From Membranipora membranacea (taxonomy: Eukaryota; Bryozoa; Gymnolaemata; Cheilostomatida; Membraniporidae), in assembly GCA_914767715.1 (NCBI GenBank), contig OU612066.1:25580283-25644282 (forward strand): a stretch of DNA of 64,000 nucleotides, in the 5' to 3' direction. Each line of letters begins with the position of its first letter. The first letter of the stretch is position 1. A program made the translations under genes and the position numbers. The notes under the pieces are model-generated. The model was not told the origin of the DNA. It worked only from the letters and a program-made list of their open reading frames with translations, and did not search any database. Shown in pieces: positions 1 to 9,152 of this stretch.

Positions 1-230
1 ACTTTTTAGAGATGAGCATGATGATCGGGCGCGGCCCGATCCACACGCCGTAGGCGCGGCGGGAGGGTGTGGGTGTGTCAATACACCGGGCTTTTGATTG
101 GCTTGTCCAGCTCAAGGTCAAAAGTCAAACTCTGTATGAACCGTAATTCCTCACTTATAAGACATCCCCCCTTGGGAAAAGTAAAAATTCTCCTGTTATA
201 AAACACCCATTTGAAAAAAAAACTGCCATT

Positions 231-312
231 GGTGGGATGCGAACCCACAACATTCCTATTAAACAGTGTTTACCAGGCAGACGCTCTATGCACTGAGCTT
301 TTCAGCCCGCCT
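231..312 (-). repeat. tRNA-derived relic (tRNA pseudogene or SINE head)
   Basis: Read on the minus strand, the sequence has a D-arm-like GCTC...GAGC with an A-box-like core, then about 35 nt further a B-box-like GGTTCGCATCC inside a 5-bp GTGGG/CCCAC T-stem. The acceptor stem does not pair and the anticodon arm is poor, so a working tRNA is unlikely. A T-rich run follows the 3' end, as expected of a retroposed copy or a Pol III terminator. Confidence 0.45.
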
Positions 313-1106
313 TGCAAAATGTAATCAAGGATTTTGATTGAGGGATATCCGTGGTCCGTGATTGCTAATATACGCCACTGTGCTGCCCATATCTGCTGGG
401 TGACTGCTGTTCAGATGCCACTTTGGTGTTTACCACATCCTGTCGAAAACTGCAAGTATACTGGTAGGGGGATTTTTGCTTTGATCATTTTCTGTCCAAG
501 ACTGATGGTAGTTTTAACCACAAGATTGCCGTCAGCTTGGAGGGTATGGCAAGACTCTGTTAGGGTTCCCTTTTTTAAAGAATACTTTGTATGATTAGGT
601 TGACTAGGTTTGGCTGGATAACATGGCAGTGAATCAGTGTTGATGGTTAGATTGTGAACGATATAGAAATAGATGAAATCCATGTCTCATGAATGAAGCA
701 AATACCTCATTGATTGTTCGTAAAGAGGGCGACAAACATTGCCCTTATATAGCAGGAAAACAAAAAGACTAATAGGTAAACTATCATTATTCCATCTCAA
801 ACGTTGATTCTGAAATACTTGTTGGAATCGTGGAGTCAAAAAGTTCTTGTTGCAATCATGTTTCAGGCTTCAAACTTCTTACATAAGCAATATGGGCGCC
901 ATCTGCTGCGTTAGTAATTCATCATTGATGTTTTTATTGCCATAATTAAGATGTCAACATGCATATATATACATATATATATCGCATGTATTTATATGTG
1001 ATTTTCACTCATTTATGCATACTACTTTGTTAGTGAAGTTGTAAGTAAGTCTTGCAAATTTTATTATATATATATTGTATAAAAGTATTGTTCTCCCTAA
1101 AATACT

Positions 1107-1129
1107 AATAAAATAAAATAAAATAAAAT
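1107..1129. repeat. Pentanucleotide microsatellite (AAAAT)n
   Basis: About four and a half perfect AAAAT units in a row. Simple sequence with no sign of function. Confidence 0.85.
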
Positions 1130-1352
1130 GCTCAATGTGACTTTCATTGTTAGCTTTTTTGAAGGAAGAATGAAAAAGTAGAAGGATAAAAACACAATAT
1201 GGGTACTACAAAAATCGAAAGAGTTATCTTCCTTGTTGTCATGAGGCACAACTCCTAAAATGTTTAAAAGGAAAATGAAAGAAGTCCGATGTGTCCTTAT
1301 ATTAAGTCAATGTAAGATTCAGATGAGAAAGTTCTCTGGCAGCTCATGTTTA

Positions 1353-3559
1353 CTAAGGAGCGCAGCAGTTTTGAACTCCTGGATCACCGCAACAGGCGAT
1401 CTCATTGTCAGCATTCTCAAGCAGCGGGCAGACAAAATATGGTGAGCCATCGTTTATCTCTGCTATTGTTGCATTACTGCATACTTCTTCTCCTTTAAAA
1501 AAAAATGTTGGTTGGTTTCATTTTTAAACATCTGGCGCAGTTGTTTCCATCTTAGATTGGGCGACAAACTCCTACCAAATTTCTGTCCAAGCAAAATCAT
1601 TACATCGTAAGCTACAATGATTTGACAGATAATAAATCAAATAATACTGGAAAGACTTCGGCACTCACCTCCGATCTCCTCGAAAAACGGCGGATCTACC
1701 GAAGGGTCAGCACAGCAGACCTGTTCTCCTGGTTGACCGCAGCATCTATTCTCGTTGTCTGCATTCTCAGCCAGAGGACATTCAAAGAAGGAGCTCCCAT
1801 CATTGATGGCAGCAATGGAATCATTGCTGCAGACAGAGTCAGCTGAAATAAAGAAAATATTATTTTTCAGCCAACAAAATAAATATCCCTCTGATGTAGG
1901 CGTAAGCCGGCAATTCCCTAATTAAATCCTTTTCTTGATCCAAATAATGATAATTTTAAACAACGGAATGTGAGATTATTTAAAGCTTATACCTTGGATT
2001 TCCATTGTTGAGTATGTTACCTACTGGTGAAGGCTTATTACATTTTGATACGTATTTAGTGGTGCCAGGGTTTATTGTAAGACAAAACATGCAGTGGCTA
2101 ATTTTATAAATTTATAACTTACAGTTAAATCCATCTGTGTTGTTGAGTCTTTCCTCGAACTCTCGAATTGTGTCTATGAATACTTGCTGGTCTTCGATGG
2201 ACTGGTTCCTTTGGCTCTCAAACTCGAGCCGCTGTGCTTCTATCCTATCATTGTACAATTTGATCTCAACGCCGAACCTGACAAAGTCGGTAACAGTCAG
2301 TGCCAAGTCTAGCCCTGTTAATCCACATTGAAACTTATTCTGTTTGCATCCTGTCTTCAGCGTTTGGAAGAAAGATTGCTTTTTCTGCTCTGGTGTGTTT
2401 GGTTTTGGTGTTACTGGTTTTGGCATGTTTGGTTTTGGTGTGTTTGGTTTTGGTGTGTTTGGTTTTGGCGTGTTTGGTTTTGGCGTGTTTGGTTTTGAAG
2501 TGTTAGGTTTTGGCGTGTTTGGTTTTGGAGTGTTAGGTTTTGGTGTGTTAGGTTTTGGCGTGTTTGGTTTTGAAGTGTTAGGTTTTGGCGTGTTTGGTTT
2601 TGGAGTGTTAGGTTTTGGTGTGTTAGGTTTTGGCGTGTTTGGTTTCGGTGGGTTTGGTTTCGATGGGTTTGGTGTCGGTCTTGGTTGCCTGAAAACTTGA
2701 GGTGGTCGTGTTGGCGGCCTCGGCTGACGATACACAGGTGTTCTATTTGGTCTTGGTACACGAATTCTAGGAACTGGTATCCTTGGAAATCGGAAAAGTC
2801 GAATTAGACCAAAGAAGCGACCCTCTGTCCCTGTAAAGAAACATGTACAGATCATATATCAGAGCAGAAATGGCACACACAAAAACATCACAATAAATGT
2901 TAGAAACGGGCTCACACAATAACCTCCCTCCCCTCCCCTCCCCCCTACAATAATCCGAAGGGAACAACTTTGATGCTTGATGAATAATCCAATTGACCAT
3001 AAGCTAAAGAAACTAACCATCAATATTTCACAACCTCGTAAGAGATCAAAACCAGTGTTGGTAAGAGGTTTGCTATAGCCTTTTCACACAGCTACTTTGT
3101 CTGTTTTGTAGTAGCCGTGTAACAAGGCTAGGTTTGTAGTGAGTGTGTATGCACGTATATTGTATCAATAACAACTGATCAAATCATTATTTTGTGAGTG
3201 TTCTGCTCTGCTCTTTGAATCTTCTAATCAAGTTATCCATTTCCACATTCTGCACCAAAATTAAATTTGAAACAATTATTTTTGAAACAATACTGCACAG
3301 CATTACTGCAGTAAGTGAGTATGATAGGTTAGAATTAGAATTTATTTTTATTTATTTATTTTATTTTATATTTATTTATTAGAATTATATTGAAACGCTC
3401 GCAGAAACCATGGGGTTTATGAAGTTATTTATATTAGTGGCTTTAAGTGAATAAAGGAAAAAACTCAAAATAGGTTGATATTGATTATTTACCTGGTGTA
3501 AGAAGCAAAACTGCTGCTGACAACACGACAAATGCTGACAATACTCCTAAGCGAACCAT
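1353..3559 (-). CDS. Secreted TPKPN-repeat protein with two Shisa-like Cys modules
   Basis: Four coding exons on the minus strand: 3559-3493, 2830-2123, 1842-1669 and 1492-1353, joined by GT-AG introns all in phase 1, giving 362 residues. Exon 1 encodes a hydrophobic signal peptide (starts MVRLGVLSAF). Exon 2 encodes a basic Pro/Arg-rich stretch, 18 five-residue units of the TPKPN type (about residues 79-169), and a charged helical segment rich in Glu, Gln and Arg (about 190-255). Exons 3 and 4 each encode one cysteine module with the pattern VCSN...CPL.ENADNE..CCG.PG.Q.CC. The spacing C, CP, CCG-x6-CC resembles the extracellular domain of Shisa-type proteins. No transmembrane segment follows, so the product is probably secreted. 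The repeat suggests a stalk or matrix-like spacer, possibly O-glycosylated; this is inference. I know of no described protein with this architecture. Splice phases and the total length support the model; the Shisa-like assignment is by pattern only. Confidence 0.72.
2402..2674. repeat. 15-bp coding minisatellite with a 75-bp higher-order unit
   Basis: Eighteen 15-bp units encode T-P-K-P-N and variants (S, M, V or P substitutions) on the minus strand. A 75-bp block of five units (four TPKPN plus one TSKPN) occurs twice in a row at about 2494-2568 and 2569-2643 and looks identical, including its silent differences. This points to recent unequal exchange or slippage. The unit lacks stop codons in several frames, which explains the long glycine/phenylalanine open frame on the plus strand. 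Confidence 0.9.
3077..3129. repeat. Short TAGCC(TT)...AAGGCTA hairpin element, copy 1
   Basis: Imperfect inverted repeat in which TAGCCTTTTCACACAGCTAC pairs with GTAGCCGTGTAACAAGGCTA around a short loop. It belongs to a family of 48-57-bp hairpins with AGCCTTGTCA/TGACAAGGCT ends that recurs at 5589, 7347 and 33489. Its size and dispersal resemble a very small MITE. Confidence 0.55.
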
Positions 3560-3820
3560 ACTAATTCCGTTTTTTGCTCTAAAAAACAATTAGATGCGAT
3601 CAACTCTAGCAAAACAGAAAAGTGAGTGGAATGGGCAACAAGACTTACATAGTATCATGATGCCTATGCCTATTGTTCAATGTTATACATATCATATTAT
3701 GATTTAAGTTACGGCAAAAACAACAAAATTCAGCTTTTGACATATACGGCAAGAACATTGTTTTTGTACATAATTGATATCTAAATAAAACTGTTGGTAT
3801 GCGTACATGTGTCCACCTAC

Positions 3821-3931
3821 CTTAGCAGTTAATTACAACCAGAAAGAAGTATCTGCGATGAGTTCCTCTCTATCTTTCTCCTGTGGATGCGGGGTTGTGT
3901 GATGAACACATCCTAGCTCCGTGCCTTTATA
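3821..3931 (-). promoter_or_regulatory. TATA promoter and 5' UTR exon of the TPKPN/Shisa-like gene
   Basis: TATAAAG reads on the minus strand at 3931-3925. About 30 bases downstream (near 3900) the context TCATCACAC could serve as an initiator. The transcript would run to a donor CTAAG/GTAGGT at 3821/3820, and a matching acceptor TTTTTTAG lies at 3579, 20 bases upstream of the start codon at 3559-3557. The arrangement gives a non-coding first exon of about 80 bases. It is supported by position and consensus only. Confidence 0.5.
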
Positions 3932-4699
3932 CTCCTTGTAGATTTCCTCAACCAGGAAAAAAAGTAGTTATTCCTGATTCTTCTCCTGAAAATTGTCATG
4001 ATAAAGTAATATTGGATACATTAACGGTTACTCAATTATTTAGGATGACACATGAATTTTGTCCTCATGTGCTAAAAAGGCGCAGGAGCGTGAATTCGCA
4101 TGCGTCAACATCTGATTTATTGATGAGATAGTTCCTCAAAAGCTGATGATATATATCTTTATGTGTAGAGCGGATTTAGAAATGTCAAACATAGCCACCT
4201 GTTGCATGTGGCCAGACCCCTAATGACTCGAGCAAATCTGATTTTTGCAATTGACGGTTGCACCATGAAACTAATGTTTTTGGATGGATGAGTACATTTT
4301 TTATTCTTATTACAGCGGTGGCGCAACACATACAACTGCTGGTCATTTAGTTACCTTTCCTACTTCTGGTGTTGAAACATTAACAGTATATTATATAGCT
4401 CAGGATAAAACTTAGACCATATAGCGCAATGTTTTGAAGATAATATAGGTCAAAGATATTTTATCTGTGAGTCACATAATGTGACGTGAGTCGTGAGCAA
4501 TATTGGTTTTCCTTTTTGACCACTAAGAACACATGATATTTCTATTTTTCCTGGTGCGAAAATCAGGTGACAAACATACCAAGTTGATACGGCTCACAAA
4601 ACCATTTGTTGTGTGAATCTACTTCACAGACCTAACATAACAATTATATAATATTGATAAGTGTAGATATTGAATACCATGATGGTCGTATAGATTCAT
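3932..4699. other. Intergenic stretch
   Basis: No supported gene. An 82-codon plus-strand frame at 3883-4131 overlaps the promoter of the leftward gene and has no recognisable features. The sequence is AT-rich and ends at a MITE target-site duplication (4700-4707). Confidence 0.5.
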
Positions 4700-4707
4700 A
4701 TGAATGA

Positions 4708-5090
4708 CATACATGACAAGTAGGTAGACCCAGAAATCAGGAGGTCTCCGCGGACAAACTCCCAAACTCGGAATACGGCTCTGCGCCCCAGAGTGTCGGC
4801 GCAATTCAGCCCTTGTTTGTCAAATTTCTAAGCCAAAACTTGAGCTTTCATACTATGAATTGCATCATTTTACCTGTTTTTACATACAAGCAGTAATTGC
4901 AATAAGCAATTACATAGTTATATGCACTGTTAAGTTGGGAAACATTGTTTGCCTTGCAAAAAGAAGCTTAAAAAGTTTTCTGGTTAAAGGAAGCTGAAAA
5001 AAGGGAGAAAAAAGGGAGATAGGGATGGGGTGGAAAAAGACCCTAAAAACTGGGAGCCTCCCTACCAAAAAGGGAGACTTGTCAGGTATG
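4708..5090. mobile_element. hAT-like MITE, copy 1, with 8-bp target duplication
   Basis: A 383-bp element bounded by imperfect terminal inverted repeats CATACATGACAAG and CTTGTCAGGTATG (12 of 13 bases complementary). It is flanked on both sides by the same 8 bases, ATGAATGA (4700-4707 and 5091-5098). An 8-bp duplication is the hallmark of hAT transposases. The interior has no open frame long enough for a transposase, so the element is non-autonomous. A second copy in the same orientation lies at 25914-26301 with a different 8-bp duplication. Confidence 0.88.
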
Positions 5091-5588
5091 ATGAATGATA
5101 AAATTGAGAACCGCAAGTGATTTAGAACTGCAAGTGATATAAGTTAGTTGGATTGATAATTTTGAATGTTCTAACCTACCATAAAGGAGTTTGTGATTAT
5201 ATGAGTGCATTTCCAGTTAGATGACATTGGTTGCCAGTCAAAGTATTTGTAAATATAATTGGGATTGACTTAATATTTGCTAGCACAAGGGCGAGTACTT
5301 ATTTGCTAGAATCCAATTTAGCCGTTTCAAGCATGTGCGAAAAGGCAGACTTTTCCTAATGCGATAACTTTTCTCCTGTATTTTGTAAGAAGTACACAAC
5401 GAAAGAGATGTTTAGAAAAACACTTTTACACCATATATTCAGTGGTATAATGTGCATAAATGAAAGTTTGAAAATGTCTCTAAAAATGAGCCGTGTGGTT
5501 TTAGAAATATCAGGATTGCATGTACCAGTGATAATTACTGAAGAAAATATACTTATCTGTCTGATCAAGTACATAACAGGGTTTAAGT

Positions 5589-5636
5589 AGCCTTGTCATG
5601 GTGTCAAAACTAAAAAATTGGCCGCGTGACAAGGCT
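5589..5636. repeat. AGCCTTGTCA hairpin element, copy 2
   Basis: AGCCTTGTCA and TGACAAGGCT form a perfect 10-bp terminal stem around a 28-base loop. It sits immediately downstream (7 bases) of the stop codon of the transporter gene, so it should lie in that gene's 3' UTR. Confidence 0.6.
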
Positions 5637-5642
5637 TGGGTT

Positions 5643-8600
5643 TTAGTATTTGCCTTCCTTTTTAAGCTCAGGGCCACACTCAAGTTCACTGGATTGCACA
5701 CTGATCGGCATTTGACTGATCTCAGATTTACGTTTTGAGTAAGGCTGCCATAGTTTGGGTCTCAGTAAAGCTGACAGAAGTAAAGATATGCCACCGACGG
5801 CACAACAGGTCCCAGTGAAGTAGAATCCTTGACCATGCTCATAGACGCTGTCAATATATCCAGCTGTCATTGGAATAACAAAGGCTCCAATACCTCCGAT
5901 GAATTCGGTTAAACCATACAGATATGTTATGTCTTGTGGTGGAAAAATATGAGCGACGACATTTCCCTTGAAACCAAAAGTTATTCCAAAACAAGCGCCC
6001 AAAATAGCTGAAAGACAGTATATTGCTATGGCACTTTGCACAAGTGGTATGACACAAATGGCTATTCCAAAAATAAAACACGTAATGATGAAAAATATAA
6101 AATAATTGCCTTTGAACTTCAGACCATATAAAGTGAAGAAAATCACTGCTCCCAGAAAGCTAATACCTTGAATAGCATAAGAAATTACAGCAACAGGTTC
6201 TTCAAAATGTCCTGACAAATAGCTGAACAAATTGATTGACAAACCTGCACGGGTTCCGATGATCAATGTGGCGTTCAGCAGATAAAATGGTGTCACAAAA
6301 TGTTTCACAGTTCTTGCGTAAGAAGACATCAGCACACGAAAAGACTCCGGTTTTTCTGATTTGACTTGCGGGATAAATATAAAAGGGGCTGCTATCGAGA
6401 AAATGAATACTGGAAGCAGACATAACACCCCATATCTGTAACCAAACGCGGAGAATGCGTGAGCAGTTATGTAAGGATATACAGTATAAGCAATTCCAAC
6501 ACCAAGTCCTAGCCCTGTATAAGCTGCGTCTTGTCGCCGCTTGAAGTAGTGGGGGATTACTCCAATTGTTGAAGTGAAAGTCAAACTTATGCCAACAGCT
6601 ACAAAGAAAAAGATGTGATATGAGGGCTAAGGTTGGGGATAGGAAATGTAATTGCACAAAACTAGACCATAACCAACCACTATCACGTTTGTCCCCCCCC
6701 CCCCCTCCAACTATGACACCAAAATGTTGCCTTTGATTATAGAGTCAGGTTTGCTAAGTTACAAACATTCTCCAATCACTTTCATGGACAACTGGATGAA
6801 CATACAAAAAACTTACTTGCAACAAAGCTGTAAGCCACTACAAGCTGCCATATTTGGGTAACAAATGCTGCCGATATCATCCCTATCAGAGTAAGAATAG
6901 CTCCTGCAGCTGCTATCACTCGACATCCTCCCACCTTCATTACCAGTGTCGCTATCGGAACTGATGGAAAAGAAAAAAACAAGATACAATATTTAAATTT
7001 AACTTATTCAAGAGATGTTTTCCTATCTATTTGTGTTTTAAGCAATCCTCAGTTCATCATGTAATAGTTAAAACACACATCGTAAAAATATAATTTATTG
7101 TTTGTGGTTTGGAATTATCTGCTCTTCCTGATTGCAGATACAAGAATACTTTGAGGTTATTCCAGGCATAGCCACAGGGAAAGCTCTTACGCTTGCGGTA
7201 AGGATCTCTATGTTCTGGTAGCTAGTGTTATCAGGAATCAAGTAGTTGTGGTAGCTGGTGTTAAGTTATTATCAAAGCACAAAGCCAATATTTTAATCAT
7301 CTGCATTCTGTCAGTTCATGTGTAGCTAATCGTAACGGCTGCCTCTAGCCTTGTCATCCCGTAATATTTTGGGGGTAAAAAGATGTAGCTGCCTGACAAG
7401 GTTTGGCCGTCTTTACTGAGGCTTTTCACATTTTACAGCAAACCGGGATATTTTACAGATATGCACAACACAAGTAATAAAGAGACATGCTCATCTGTGT
7501 TTTATCTTCCCTTGTAATCATTTCAGATTCCACATAGAGTTTGGGTTTTTAAATGATTTGTTCCACTTAAATGCAGAAGAGAAGACAGTTCCAGATACTG
7601 ATGAGATAAAATTTGTCTTAGATTGGTCCTCACCAAAGAGCTCTGGGAACAGATCAATACTGAACTACTGAAGTTTCTAAGTATTATTGTTAATAGAACA
7701 AGCCATGAATATGGACCATCGTGTTTGAAAACATTTGAAGTCATTTTTGTTATAAAATAATGTGAAACAGCCTGAGATTCTGGTCAGATATTAGTGCTGT
7801 AGCATTTTGGCTTGTCACAAAGCTAGCTGAAGCTTGCATATAAATGTTTTCATAAACAATTCGGTCATTCAGATAATCATTGACCTGAAAGTTTCCTGAC
7901 CTTGTTTTATCTTTCAAATCAATCCTAATATAATAAGAATCCTGATATTAAAGAAATATTGATGTGACCTTTTATTATTGTCCTAGAAGTATGTCAGTTT
8001 CGTAATGGTTAGGGAACCAGATAAGACTAGCCTTATTTCAAACATCTTGGTGATATGATTACCTGGCTGGACACCTTCAGAAGATTAGCAGCACGTGAGC
8101 GGCTTGACATGCGGTAATAAGTAACTCGGTGCAACAAGTCGCAGAGTCAAATTGATTGCAGGAATATTGAAAATAATATGAAATTTTGACTGGTGATTTG
8201 GAACAGGCCATCTGAGCAAAATATTGGATTATAATTCTTTTATGTCATCTTTGATTGAATGATCCATAGGCCATTTATACTGACCCACTTCACTATAAAA
8301 GCATGTTTGCTAGTTGATTGATTGCACCTTATGCAAAATTAACAGAATGCCTTTTACTTACTTGCCAATGATAACATTTATTTATCTTTTTAAAATAATT
8401 TGGCCTTTTCTAGTCTAGCTCTGGTCTTGTTAAATAATTTAGCTTTAATCCTAACACAGATTTTTAATCTTGTCTTATTGGATATAAATAGAAGGGGAGT
8501 TTAAGGTCTATATTTCTTTTAGATTGCCGATTCATTTTTTATTCATTCTTTGCTCTGATGCCAATTATATTGGGCTTGAACTTAACTTCAGTAGCTTGAG

Positions 8601-9152
8601 TTTCATGATAGAAATGATTGAACCAAAGCAATTCTTGGTCTGGCAGCTAGTTCTGAAGAAATTATGCAACATTTTGATACTGAAGATTTGTATAGCACAT
8701 CTGGGATGAAAATATGTGTAGTGATAGAAATTGCCCCTCTTTTTCATCAGCACGATATGCTACCAATTGTACCTACTTTAGCGTATTGCGCTGATGAAAA
8801 CGTATGACTACGGCAGAAATAGCTGCCAGACCATATATTGGTTTGATCCTTCTGAAGTCTTTAAGTTCTCAACTACAATTACAGTTGATTTACATTACAT
8901 CAATTACAGACTAAAAAAATCCATATTCGATTCAAAAATGTATCACTTACTTGTGATAGATAAGACGGTCCCAGATACCGATGAGACAACGTTTGTCTTT
9001 GATTGATCCTCACCAAAGAGCTCTGGGAACAGATCACTCATCGGCCCCAGAGTTCCAATCAAGAAACCGGAACTGCTGAAGTTGCTCAGTATTATTGTTA
9101 ACAGAACAAACCATGAATATGGACCATCGTGTTTGAAAAATTCTGAAGTCAT
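5643..9152 (-). CDS. SLC16/monocarboxylate-transporter-like MFS protein
   Basis: Three coding exons on the minus strand: 9152-8951, 6960-6817 and 6598-5643, joined in phase 1, giving 433 residues, within the usual MCT range of about 430-500. The start chosen is the ATG at 9152, followed by TSEFFKHDG. The N-terminal motif HDGPYSW before the first membrane helix matches the D-G-x-x-x-W signature of the SLC16 family. HYFKRRQDAAYTGLGLGVG after exon 2 matches the second family signature, [Y]F-x-KRR-x-x-A-x-G-x-x-x-G. Long hydrophobic segments fit about 12 membrane helices, with a large central loop around KSEKPES. The family moves monocarboxylates, aromatic amino acids or related small acids, often with protons; the substrate here cannot be read from the sequence. 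Intron 1 (1,990 bp) contains a decayed copy of exon 1. The 3' UTR begins beside a short hairpin. Confidence 0.85.
7347..7403. repeat. AGCCTTGTCA hairpin element, copy 3
   Basis: AGCCTTGTCA at the left pairs with TGACAAGG at the right across a loop of about 39 bases. It lies inside intron 1 of the transporter gene. Confidence 0.55.
7580..7744 (-). pseudogene. Decayed duplicate of transporter exon 1
   Basis: From the ATG at 7744 the minus strand reads MTSNVFKHDGPYSWLVLLTI, nearly the same as the start of the transporter (MTSEFFKHDGPYSWFVLLTI). A deletion of about 28 bases after the first helix (near 7657), relative to 8951-9152, destroys the frame. The splice donor GTAAGT of the intact copy is also lost. 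Similarity continues into the upstream flank (about 7745-7860 against 9153-9250) and further (about 8340-8400 against 9440-9500). The unit was therefore a tandem duplication roughly 1.4 kb apart that included the promoter region. It lies within intron 1 and would be removed by splicing. Confidence 0.85.
8521..8650. repeat. Dispersed repeat shared with 15923-16030
   Basis: The stretch from AGATTGCCGATTCATT through TTTGCTCTGA to GAGTTTCAT is similar in order and wording to 15923-16030 (AGATTGTTGATTCAATT, TTTGCTCTGA, GAGTTTCAT). I see no terminal repeats or coding content. It looks like an old interspersed repeat. Confidence 0.4.

Larger units (their letters stand above)
1..1352. other. Intergenic stretch, no supported gene
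   Basis: I see no convincing coding exon here. The first 60 bases are GC-rich and hold a perfect palindrome at 23-41 (8-bp arms GATCGGGC/GCCCGATC around GCG). A tRNA-like minus-strand relic lies at about 231-312. AT-rich alternating sequence lies at 961-985, and a pentamer run of AAAAT units at 1107-1129. Open frames at 334-594 (+) and 411-683 (-) overlap each other and show no domain or composition that sets them apart from chance. The downstream end of the TPKPN/Shisa-like gene (its 3' UTR) should lie just below 1353. Confidence 0.5.

Noticed and set aside
231-312. Functional tRNA genes here and at 20440-20530 and 29164-29245
   Set aside because: A- and B-box-like sequences are present, but the acceptor and anticodon stems do not pair. 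They are treated as tRNA-derived relics.
2402-2674. Regularly spaced short repeats resembling a CRISPR array
   Set aside because: The units are contiguous 15-mers with no spacers, and they lie inside a coding exon of a eukaryotic gene.
2344-2700. Long plus-strand frame of Gly/Phe/Val repeats, silk-like in look
   Set aside because: It is the antisense of the TPKPN minisatellite, whose unit lacks stop codons in several frames. The minus strand has the signal peptide, splice sites and Cys modules.
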